Source: a virus. From it: a stretch of 42,369 bases of DNA. The stretch covers positions 66,333-108,701 of IMG/VR virus record IMGVR_UViG_3300036828_000686, one strand, 5' to 3'. Both the position numbers and the translations under genes were made by a program. The notes beneath the pieces were generated by a model. It did not search any database and was not told the origin of the DNA. It was given only the letters and a program-made list of their open reading frames with translations. Below are positions 7,759-14,747 of this stretch, one piece after another. The stretch's first letter is position 1. The number at the start of each line of letters is the position of its first letter.

Positions 7759-7845
7759 TTACCCTGGCGTCTGCCCGCCCGCGGCGCGGATCAGGTTCGG
7801 CCCGTCGATGCACGCCTGGAATGCGGCCCGGCGGAAATCAATCAC
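7759..7845 (-). CDS. Tiny coupled peptide between two virion genes (28 residues)
   Basis: A GTG at 7845 overlaps the stop of the upstream virion gene (GTGA) and opens a 28-codon frame with a balanced, protein-like composition (VIDFRRAAFQACIDGPN at its start). The frame ends in TAA just before the ribosome site of the fibre gene. It fills a gap that would otherwise be one of few unused stretches in this operon. No family is recognised. It may be a genuine small peptide or a coupling device for the fibre gene. Confidence 0.45.
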   Translation of the reverse strand: MIDFRRAAFQACIDGPNLIRAAGGQTPG

Positions 7846-8309
7846 TCTGCGACCTTGACGTACACGTCATAGCTGATGACGGACGCCGTGAACTGCCAGA
7901 GGCACAGGTTGCCGCTGAGGTTGAAGTTCTGCAGGATGAACTCGCCGGGCTGCCACACCCAGATAATCCCGGCGCCGATCACCCCGGGCAGCTGGGAGCG
8001 GCGGAAGAAGTTGGTCGGCGCAGTGGGCTGCAAGGTGGTGAATGCCGATACCAGCAGGGTGTGCCCGGCCGGGTCGGCCGCGTTGACGGCCTGCGCGGTG
8101 GACACCGTGGTGTTGCCGCCCGTGCCGGCGGCGGCAGGGAATCCCAGGCCGACTTCGGCCGCCACCGCCGAGGTCAGCGTGATCCCGATCTCGCGGATTT
8201 CCGGCGCCCGGGTGGACGCGGCCGGGGCGGCCCCGAGAATCGTGGCGATGTGGATGGCGGCCGCCGTGGTGGTCTTGGCGACGGCGATCTCGTAAATGTG
8301 ATCAGCCAT
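7842..8309 (-). CDS. Putative virion protein (beta-rich)
   Basis: A 155-residue protein starting at ATG 8309. It is rich in Ala, Thr and Gly, with long runs of likely beta strands, a central GTGGNTTVSTAQAV turn and an aromatic C-terminal half (IIWVWQPGEFILQNFNLSG). The composition is like minor tail or decoration proteins. The gene sits between another virion-like gene upstream and the repeat fibre downstream. No specific family is recognised, and the structural role is inferred from context. Confidence 0.6.
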   Translation of the reverse strand: MADHIYEIAVAKTTTAAAIHIATILGAAPAASTRAPEIREIGITLTSAVAAEVGLGFPAAAGTGGNTTVSTAQAVNAADPAGHTLLVSAFTTLQPTAPTNFFRRSQLPGVIGAGIIWVWQPGEFILQNFNLSGNLCLWQFTASVISYDVYVKVAE

Positions 8310-8317
8310 CGCTCACC

Positions 8318-8761
8318 TCACGTCATCGACGCGGAGATGGCCAGCGCCGCTACCTGGAAACTGTTGCCGGATGCAACGGCGATCGGCGCCCCGTTCCAGT
8401 TGCCGAAGAACCCGCGCCGCTGGACGTGGTCGGTGATCTCCAGGGACTGGATCGCGGCGAAGTTCGTCCCGCTCACCGACCACAGGAACGCGGTGGTCTT
8501 CGGCAGGGTAACCGCCGAGCCAGCCGAGGATGCCTGGGAGGACGCGATGTCGCTGAACGCGATCCCGTTGGTGGTGTACCCGGTGCCGTTGGTGATCTCG
8601 GTGCCCGAGGCGGCGCCCGTGCTGGCAGTGGAGGTGAGCTTCAGGAACATGGCGGCAGCATTGAACGCCACCACGGCGGTACCGGGGTTCCCTGCGGTAC
8701 CGCCTACCGGCAGGATGGCGTTCAGGAGAACGCTGACCAGTGCGGAGTCGAGAGCAGCCAT
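8318..8761 (-). CDS. Phage tail fibre-like minor protein
   Basis: A 147-residue protein. The layout resembles small actinophage fibre proteins with a GNPGTAVVAFN opening, a Ser/Thr-rich turn region (STGAASGTEITNGTGY), an AVTLPKTTAFLWSV strand pair and a closing beta segment after GNWNGAPI. In known relatives the same course ends with a strand reporting context-dependent attributes of the fibre shaft. Start ATG 8761. It is followed after 8 bases by the next virion gene. Family match is by overall pattern, so moderate. Confidence 0.55.
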   Translation of the reverse strand: MAALDSALVSVLLNAILPVGGTAGNPGTAVVAFNAAAMFLKLTSTASTGAASGTEITNGTGYTTNGIAFSDIASSQASSAGSAVTLPKTTAFLWSVSGTNFAAIQSLEITDHVQRRGFFGNWNGAPIAVASGNSFQVAALAISASMT

Positions 8762-8764
8762 GGT

Positions 8765-9199
8765 TTAGGCCCCCAGTCCGGCGACGATGACGTTGGCGGA
8801 GCCCGGCATCGCCGTGATGGTGATGGGGCGGCATACCGTGCAGCCGCGGACACCCTTGGCGCAGTGGCCGCCGGGGCAGTCCTCGCCGGCGTCGGTGACC
8901 ACCACGCAGGACGGGCCTGTGGGGCACGGGGCACCCGGATGGTTGTTCCCGAGCCCCGGGCAGGCCATCGCCGCGGCGTCGTGGCCGTGGAACACGACGG
9001 TCCCGACCTGCACGTCCGGCGTCTGTGAGTGGTCGTCGGCGCAGCAGGCGGAGCCTGGCGGGCACACCACCCGGCCCTGGATGTCTTCCATCGGGCATTC
9101 CTGCTGATGCCAGCCGGTTGTGTCAGTCACGCCGGGCGGGCACGTGCAGTCCACGAACGCGACCGCCATGCAATCCCCGCACTGAGCCATGTAAGGCAT
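8765..9199 (-). CDS. Cysteine-rich protein with 15 cysteines
   Basis: A 144-residue protein with 15 Cys, many in pairs: CGDC, CTC, ACC, CPTGPSC, CPGGHCAKGVRGC and CTVC, with several CPxG turns. There is no signal peptide or membrane segment. The pattern suits either several zinc or metal knuckles, or a disulfide-stapled surface protein. Start ATG 9199 follows a GGGAGA site by six bases. It lies inside the virion gene run, so a capsid or fibre location is likely. I do not recognise the family. Confidence 0.7.
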   Translation of the reverse strand: MPYMAQCGDCMAVAFVDCTCPPGVTDTTGWHQQECPMEDIQGRVVCPPGSACCADDHSQTPDVQVGTVVFHGHDAAAMACPGLGNNHPGAPCPTGPSCVVVTDAGEDCPGGHCAKGVRGCTVCRPITITAMPGSANVIVAGLGA

Positions 9200-9300
9200 C
9201 AGTTCTCCCTTGCCGCTCGGGCTGGCAGTAGCCAGTCCAGACGCGGCCAGGACGGGGGTCTCTGGAGGGACTCCCCGCAGGTAATGCTAGCGGATCACTG

Positions 9301-9603
9301 CTACTTCCGGACGATAGGCGCGGGGCGTCCCTTGCCCGCGCCGGGACGGCCGGACGTGACCCTGGTCTCCGGTACGACGGCCTCGCGGGTCTCGTCCCGG
9401 GTCTCCGCCCGGGACTCCGGCGCGTCCCCGGTCTCGGTCCGCTTCTCCGCGTAGACGGCGAGCGGGACGTTGGAGCTGCCCCCGGTGAGGGTGAGGAGAC
9501 GGGCTTCCGCTTCATCGACCTCAAACTCGACGCCTGCGGGCGGCCACGCCCGGCCGTCCCCGCGGGGACCACTGATGTCCTGCTTCATGATGACCCGGAC
9601 CAT
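9301..9603 (-). CDS. Small conserved-type protein of the head module
   Basis: A 100-residue protein from ATG 9603, two bases after the stop of the glycosyltransferase upstream. The first 50 residues (KQDISGPRGDGRAWPPAG, then an acidic helix with EARLLTLTGG) resemble small proteins often found beside capsid and connector genes in actinophages. The last 50 are charged and low complexity, rich in Glu, Arg and Thr with repeated ETR triplets. Function is unknown. The bases from 9200 to 9300 contain only the ribosome site for the next gene. Confidence 0.6.
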   Translation of the reverse strand: MVRVIMKQDISGPRGDGRAWPPAGVEFEVDEAEARLLTLTGGSSNVPLAVYAEKRTETGDAPESRAETRDETREAVVPETRVTSGRPGAGKGRPAPIVRK

Positions 9604-9605
9604 GC

Positions 9606-10622
9606 TCACGTCAGAACCTCCTGGTAGGCAGCGGCCCATTTGTGCCAGTTGCCCTCGATGGTGTGCTGCGCAGCCAGTTCGCGGGCTTTCTTGCCCATGC
9701 TCTCACGCAGGGCGTCGTCAGCCACTAGCTCGCGGATGTAATCCCGCCAGTCCTTGTCGCGTTTCGCCAGGAACCCGGTGACGCCGTGCTGGACAAACTC
9801 GGGGTAGGGCCCGAAGTTCGAGGCGATCACCGGGATGCCCATCGCCGCGTACTCCAGGGCCTTCAGGAACGACTTGGACTCGTTGAACACGCTGGACGTG
9901 ATGGGTGCCAGGCCGATGTCGAAATCCAGGTTCTTGTAGTAGTTCCGCGGGTCAGGTTCCCAGCGGGTGAGCCGGGCGTGGGTGTGGCCGAATGTGGGCC
10001 GGAAATCGGTGCCGACAATGTGCAGCCGCAGCGACGGGTCGGTGTTCATGCACCGCCGCACCGCGCGGGCGATCATGGCCGTGTCCAGGGTGTGGCTCGC
10101 ACCGCCGGTCCAGCCGATGGTGACGTGCTCGGGCCGGTGCCGCTCCAGCCCGAGCACGAACTCAGGGACGTAATTGCCGATGACTTTCACGTTCGGGTGC
10201 CCGGTCTGGCGGCGGATCACCTCAGCCAGCGGCTCCCTGGTTACTGTCACCAGGTCCGAGGCGTTGATGGCGGTTTCCACCGCGTCGAGGGTGTGGAAGC
10301 GGCTGTAGACCTGGTAGGCGGCGTTGTTGGTCTGGTCCACGCTCCACAGGTCATCGTCCAGCTCGTAGGCCAGCTTGTGGTACTGGCGCATCCGCCGCCA
10401 CGCACCCAGCACGGCCGGCCGGTCGAAACGCTGCCCCACCACCAGCCGGTAGTCGCCAAGGTCAGGCGGCGGGTCGAACGCCTTCCAGCCGGCCTTCCAG
10501 CCGTTGGCCTTCAGCTGCTCCAGGGGCAGGACCATCCGGTAAAACCCGCAGCCGGTGGGCTGGTGGTCCGTCTCGGACTGGGCGTCGTGGATGCCCCACA
10601 CGCTGCTGGTGAAGGCCATCAT
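9606..10622 (-). CDS. GT-B glycosyltransferase (GT4-like)
   Basis: A 338-residue protein. The start is ATG 10622 in an ATGA overlap with the GT2 gene upstream; the frame extends further 5' but only through that gene. The C-terminal lobe has clear GT4 features: a strand plus VTIGWTGGASHT, FDIGLAPI, a KSFLKALEYAAMGIPVIAS donor-binding helix and a GVTGFLA loop. The N-terminal lobe includes the acceptor-side segment YELDDDLW. This layout is common in phage and bacterial surface-glycan enzymes. It is the last gene of the main sugar cassette. Confidence 0.85.
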   Translation of the reverse strand: MMAFTSSVWGIHDAQSETDHQPTGCGFYRMVLPLEQLKANGWKAGWKAFDPPPDLGDYRLVVGQRFDRPAVLGAWRRMRQYHKLAYELDDDLWSVDQTNNAAYQVYSRFHTLDAVETAINASDLVTVTREPLAEVIRRQTGHPNVKVIGNYVPEFVLGLERHRPEHVTIGWTGGASHTLDTAMIARAVRRCMNTDPSLRLHIVGTDFRPTFGHTHARLTRWEPDPRNYYKNLDFDIGLAPITSSVFNESKSFLKALEYAAMGIPVIASNFGPYPEFVQHGVTGFLAKRDKDWRDYIRELVADDALRESMGKKARELAAQHTIEGNWHKWAAAYQEVLT

Positions 10623-11347
10623 GATCCTCCGCGGTAAGCGCTGGGCCAGACGTCCACGGTGGTCTGCGGCACGAACACGTACTCCACCCCGTGGGCCAGC
10701 CACTTCTCCACCAGTTTCCAGTCTTCCATCGAATCGGGGGGACCCCAGGTGGCCAGGTCCAGCAGGCCCCGGCGGTGGATCATCATGGGTGTCCCGATCC
10801 CGCATGGGGTCAGCGCCTCAGTGCCGATCACTGTCACGTTCCCGGTGGCCGCCCCGTAGCTGGCCATCCGGGAGTAGGCCAGCCCGGCCTTCGGGTTGGT
10901 CATCAGGGCACTCACGAGCACCTGCACGTGTTCGGGGCGCAGGGCGTCATCGTCGTCGATGTAGGCGATCAGCTCACCGCGGGCCAGCTCAATGCCATGC
11001 AGCCGGGCGCGCGATCCCCATTCCCCCGTGTGGTCGGGAAGCTGGGCGAACGTCACCGGATGGTTGTGCTCCTTCAGGACCGGGCCGGTCACAGGGAAGC
11101 TCTCAGGAGGCACGGCGCTCAGGTAGACCTGGTTCATGTAGTCGGTCATCAGCAGCTGCGCCAGGGCCGGGTCAGGCCCGTCGCAGACGATGATGTGCTC
11201 GATGTGGCGGTAGGTCTGGGCCTGCACTGAGGGCATGCAGCGGCTGATCAGCCAGTCGTGACGGTGCCAGGTGGGGGTGATGACGCTGACCAGCGGCAGC
11301 GGGTGCGGCGGCTTGGCGGCCTCGACGTGCTCCTGGATGTTCACCAT
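10619..11347 (-). CDS. GT2-family glycosyltransferase (GT-A)
   Basis: A 242-residue GT-A enzyme with the opening VSVITPTWHRHDWL, an expanded DxD metal motif YIDDDDAL near residue 130, and the downstream ED(W) motif (SMEDWKLVEKWL) that supplies the likely catalytic base. It is a paralogue of the next gene upstream (11341-11988), with the same motifs in the same order, including IGTPMMIHRRGLLD. It overlaps both neighbours at start and stop. Confidence 0.88.
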   Translation of the reverse strand: MVNIQEHVEAAKPPHPLPLVSVITPTWHRHDWLISRCMPSVQAQTYRHIEHIIVCDGPDPALAQLLMTDYMNQVYLSAVPPESFPVTGPVLKEHNHPVTFAQLPDHTGEWGSRARLHGIELARGELIAYIDDDDALRPEHVQVLVSALMTNPKAGLAYSRMASYGAATGNVTVIGTEALTPCGIGTPMMIHRRGLLDLATWGPPDSMEDWKLVEKWLAHGVEYVFVPQTTVDVWPSAYRGGS

Positions 11348-11988
11348 GGGCCCATCATCCAGGCTGGCTCGTTCTTGCTGATGGCTTCCTCTGACGCGGG
11401 GCTGGGGTAGACGTCCACGGTCACCTGGGGCACTTCACCGAACTTCACGCCCGCGTTCAGCCAGGCCCCGATCAGCGCCCAGTCTTCGCCGGGGCCGTCC
11501 TGCCAGCCGGCGATGTCCAGCAGCTCGCGGCGGTGCATGATCATGGGTGTCCCGATCATCACCCCGGGCGGCCCGGGGTAGCGCAGCTCGCGCCCGTCCG
11601 CCATGTGGCAGAGCATCCAGGAGTAGGCAGCGCCGAGGTGCGGGTTGCGGTCCAGCACCGCTGCCAGCTGCAGGACGTGATCGTCGCGGTAGGTGTCGTC
11701 GTCGTCGAGATAGGCCAGGTACTCACCTGTGGCCAGCTCCGTGGCGTGGCGGCGCGGCAGGCCGCCCCAGCAGCCGCGGTGCACGGCCGTACTGCCGTAT
11801 CTCAGTGGCACGGGGAGGCCGCCCAGGTGCTCCCCGATCAGTGACTGGAGATATGGGTCCGGGCCATCGCTGACGATCACGTGCTCCAGCGGGCGGTAAC
11901 CCTGCTGCTGCACCGAGGGGATGCAGCGCCCGAGCAGCAGATCGTGGCGCATATAGGTCGGGGTGATCACCGACACGAGCGGGTTCAC
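11341..11988 (-). CDS. GT2-family glycosyltransferase (GT-A), paralogue of the adjacent gene
   Basis: A 215-residue enzyme with VSVITPTYMRHDLL at the N terminus, the metal motif YLDDDDTY and a PGEDWALIGAWL segment. It shares IGTPMIMHRRELLDIAGW with its neighbour, so the two arose by tandem duplication. Divergence outside the core suggests they now add different residues or use different acceptors. Its first codons overlap the stop of the epimerase gene, and its end overlaps the next GT2 gene by seven bases. Confidence 0.88.
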   Translation of the reverse strand: MNPLVSVITPTYMRHDLLLGRCIPSVQQQGYRPLEHVIVSDGPDPYLQSLIGEHLGGLPVPLRYGSTAVHRGCWGGLPRRHATELATGEYLAYLDDDDTYRDDHVLQLAAVLDRNPHLGAAYSWMLCHMADGRELRYPGPPGVMIGTPMIMHRRELLDIAGWQDGPGEDWALIGAWLNAGVKFGEVPQVTVDVYPSPASEEAISKNEPAWMMGPW

Positions 11989-12860
11989 GGGCCCGCTGCC
12001 AGTGCGCGGCGGATACCTTCATGCAGGCTGACCTGCGGCACGCAGATCTCCAGCATCCGGGCCGGGTCACAGACGCGCCAGGACACCCCGGACGGGGCGT
12101 CACGCTGAAGCCGGAACTGCGGGTGATAGCCGGCCTCGACGGCAAACCTGCCGGCCAGCTCGATCATGGACACAGGCTCACCATGGCCGATGTTCACGGG
12201 GCCGTCAATGCCGCCTTTCACCATGGCCATGACGACAGCCACGATGTCATCTGCGTGCACGAAGTCGCGTACCTGCTGGCCGTTACCCCAGATGGCGAAC
12301 GGGTCCTCCCGGTTGCGGGCGCGTTCCGCGAACGCCCGGAAGGGGTAGTCGGCATCCTGGTCCTCGCCGTACCCGGAGAACGGGCGGACCACCGACACCT
12401 TCACGCCCTCACTGCGGGCCAGGGCGGCGAGGCGCTCGCCGGTCAGCTTCATCCAGCCGTAGAGGGCGTCCGGCTGGGCCGGTGCGCCCAGGTCTATGTG
12501 GCTTTCCTTCAGGCGGCGGTGCCTGGAGACCCCCTGCATGGCCACCGGGTAGGCCGCCGAGGAGGAGAAGTAGATCACCCTGCCTGGCCGGGCATGCCGC
12601 GCCCAGCCGAACAGGGCCGCGTCCAGTTCCAGGTTGACGGCCTGGCTGAGGGGGGACCACTCGATCCTGCTGCGCCCGCCCACCACGGCCGCGGCGTGGA
12701 TCACCAGGTCGTAGTGCGGGCCACCGCGGGCGCGGAAAACGTCGCGCGCATCGGCCTGGTCCGCGATGTCCGCGCCGTAGACTTCCCAGCCCCCCTCCAG
12801 GAGATGCCGTTCGAAGTGGCGGCCGATGAAACCCTCGTTGCCTGTGATCAGTGCCTTCAC
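11985..12860 (-). CDS. NAD-dependent sugar epimerase/dehydratase (extended SDR)
   Basis: A 291-residue SDR protein beginning at GTG 12860, in a GTGA overlap with the methyltransferase stop. The cofactor site is ITGNEGFIGRH. The catalytic region has YFSSSAAYP and then the Tyr/Lys pair of LYGWMKLTGE, followed by VVRPFSGYGEDQD and a FVHADDI motif. These are hallmarks of NDP-sugar epimerases of the GalE/RmlB/GDP-mannose epimerase group. The exact reaction is not determined. The pathway position between glycosyltransferases and methyltransferases suits a late sugar-nucleotide modification. Confidence 0.85.
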   Translation of the reverse strand: MKALITGNEGFIGRHFERHLLEGGWEVYGADIADQADARDVFRARGGPHYDLVIHAAAVVGGRSRIEWSPLSQAVNLELDAALFGWARHARPGRVIYFSSSAAYPVAMQGVSRHRRLKESHIDLGAPAQPDALYGWMKLTGERLAALARSEGVKVSVVRPFSGYGEDQDADYPFRAFAERARNREDPFAIWGNGQQVRDFVHADDIVAVVMAMVKGGIDGPVNIGHGEPVSMIELAGRFAVEAGYHPQFRLQRDAPSGVSWRVCDPARMLEICVPQVSLHEGIRRALAAGP

Positions 12861-13393
12861 CGGCACCCCCAGAGCTGGTATTTCGCCCACGGGGTCAGCA
12901 CGTCGCGCTGCAGCTCCGGCACCCACCCGGCACCTTCCAGCATTTCCCGGACCCCATCGGTGTCCCAGCCCCAGTAGTGCTCCGGGTTGACGGGCGTGAA
13001 CTCGGCCAGCGGGGTGGACAGCACCAGCGAGTCCGCCTTCTCCCGGATCTGGGCCAGGACAGCGTCGGGGTCATCCAGGTGCTCGACAGTCTCCGAGCAG
13101 ATGAACATGCCGACATGGCTGAGCGCCGGGGCGGTCACCTCAATCGGGCCGGTGATCGGGTAGCCCGGCGCGAAGTCACCAAGGATCAGCGAGGCGGGTG
13201 CCAGGGCGCGGCCGATCGCGGCATCCCCGCAGGACAGGTCAGCCACCACGTCCGGCACCCCCATGTCGCGGGCCAGCGCGATGGTCGCATCCACCCTGAT
13301 GATGTGATCCGGCCAGCGGGTGTGGTCGTGCGGTTTCGGGTACAGCTCCGCCAGGTATTCCGGTGAGTAGGCGGGGCGCAGCCGGACCCTCAT
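12857..13393 (-). CDS. SAM-dependent methyltransferase (class I)
   Basis: A 178-residue protein from ATG 13393, in an overlap with the methyltransferase upstream. Motif I is degenerate but clear (VVADLSCGDAAIG), followed by an acidic second strand and a motif VVLSTPL-like region. The segment SETVEHLDDPDAVL is typical of UbiE/methyltransf_11 relatives in sugar loci. The substrate is likely a sugar or a small intermediate of the cassette. The N-terminal part is Tyr/Pro rich (YSPEYLAELYP). Confidence 0.75.
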   Translation of the reverse strand: MRVRLRPAYSPEYLAELYPKPHDHTRWPDHIIRVDATIALARDMGVPDVVADLSCGDAAIGRALAPASLILGDFAPGYPITGPIEVTAPALSHVGMFICSETVEHLDDPDAVLAQIREKADSLVLSTPLAEFTPVNPEHYWGWDTDGVREMLEGAGWVPELQRDVLTPWAKYQLWGCR

Positions 13394-13974
13394 CGCGACA
13401 GCACCAGCTGGTACCCCAGCACGGTCTCGCGGGTGACTATCTCCCAGCCGGCCCCGGTGATCATCGCGCCGTACCCGGCCTCGTCCCAGGCCCACGCATG
13501 CTCCTCGACGTGCACGGCGTCGGTCTCGGTGAACGGGCTGGACATCATCAGCCAGGTGCAGCGGCCCCGCAGCCAGCGGAGCACCCCGTGAGGATCGGAG
13601 AGGTGTTCTGTCACCTCGGTCATGACCACCACATCGCCGCACCGGACCTGGTCCCGGTCCGCGCCGAAAACGTCCAGGCTGGTGATCTTCACCCCGCGGT
13701 CCTCCGCGCCGGCCAGGTTGGCGGGGCAGAAGTCATACCCCCAGACGCTGGCGAAAGACCCCTGGACCAGTGACAGCAGGCCGCCGTCGCCGCAGCCCAG
13801 GTCCGACAGGGTGAGGGTGGCGGCGCCCGGGAGGCCGGTGAGGATCTTCGCGGTGGCCCGCAGCCGCGGCTCGTGATCTTCCTGTTCCAGGTGGGGGGCG
13901 CGCTCGCGGGGGGCATGGAACTCTGCCGTGGAAACGTACGCCACGTCGCCCTCGAATAGCCGGTACTCAGTCAT
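13390..13974 (-). CDS. SAM-dependent methyltransferase (class I)
   Basis: A 194-residue protein with a canonical SAM site LSDLGCGDGGLLSLV (about 56-70), an acidic residue ending strand 2 (VWGYDFCP), and MTEVTEHLSDPHGVL. The central YVST/EFHAPRE opening is seen in methyltransferases of surface-glycan clusters. It lies directly upstream of the other methyltransferase, with a 4-base overlap. The two are related in fold and motif order, but not close copies. Likely O- or C-methylation of a sugar; substrate unknown. Confidence 0.82.
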   Translation of the reverse strand: MTEYRLFEGDVAYVSTAEFHAPRERAPHLEQEDHEPRLRATAKILTGLPGAATLTLSDLGCGDGGLLSLVQGSFASVWGYDFCPANLAGAEDRGVKITSLDVFGADRDQVRCGDVVVMTEVTEHLSDPHGVLRWLRGRCTWLMMSSPFTETDAVHVEEHAWAWDEAGYGAMITGAGWEIVTRETVLGYQLVLSR

Positions 13975-13976
13975 GG

Positions 13977-14747
13977 TTACCGCCTGCCCAGTTCTGCCAG
14001 CCGCCGGGTGAACGACGGGTACCAGTCAATTTCATCCCAGCCGGGCCGGCGCTGCACGTTGTACTGCTGGCCGGAAAACAGCTGGTTGACGTGCAGGCCC
14101 CACTTCTGCTCCCAGCGCTCGAAGCACTCCGCGTCAGCGTAGGGCACATTGAAGGCGTTGCGCGTGTCGATAACCTCACCTTCTTTCGCGGCGCCCCGCC
14201 AGTGCGCAGCCAGGCCAACGTCGTTGTGCCGCATCTGCCAGACATGCTCATCGTGGACCGACAGCCTGTCCGGGTATGCCTGCATGGCGCGCAGGAGATA
14301 GTCGGACTCGGGGCCGCCGATCGCCCGGAACCGCTCATCAAACCAGCCTGCCGCATTGAACCCGGCGAGGGACTGCAGCTGGATCGTGTCGCCCACGGGC
14401 GCGATGTAGGTGTCGTAGCGATCGGTGATCAGCTCATCCCAGCCGGGGGTGATCAGCACGTCGTCCTGGGACATGAGGCACCAGTCGCGGGTCTCGAAGG
14501 TGTGCCGCATGCACTGGTTCCAGCACCAGGCAATACTCCCGGTTTCCCACGAGGACCGGAACATGTTCGGCCAGAACTTCACCTGCGGGTAGTCGCGCCC
14601 GATCGGCCAGTAATCGTAGGCGGGGTCGTTGGTGATGACGTTCACCTCGGTGAACGGGAAGGAGGCGAGCCAGTCAGTGACCGTCCGGTGCAGGGTCTCG
14701 CCGCGGCGGAAAGCCACGATCCACAGGGAGACCTCTTCTGGTTTCAC
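13977..14747 (-). CDS. GT-A type glycosyltransferase
   Basis: A 256-residue protein from GTG 14747, which overlaps the stop of the bifunctional enzyme gene. It opens with a GT-A strand (VSLWIVAFRRGE), has a short metal-type motif in WCLMSQDDVLITPGW, and then GWFDERFRAIGGPESDY, which resembles the acceptor loop and ED region of GT2 enzymes. The C-terminal third is rich in Trp, Asn and Gln and has no clear match. Function as a transferase in the cassette is likely; donor unknown. Confidence 0.7.
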   Translation of the reverse strand: MKPEEVSLWIVAFRRGETLHRTVTDWLASFPFTEVNVITNDPAYDYWPIGRDYPQVKFWPNMFRSSWETGSIAWCWNQCMRHTFETRDWCLMSQDDVLITPGWDELITDRYDTYIAPVGDTIQLQSLAGFNAAGWFDERFRAIGGPESDYLLRAMQAYPDRLSVHDEHVWQMRHNDVGLAAHWRGAAKEGEVIDTRNAFNVPYADAECFERWEQKWGLHVNQLFSGQQYNVQRRPGWDEIDWYPSFTRRLAELGRR

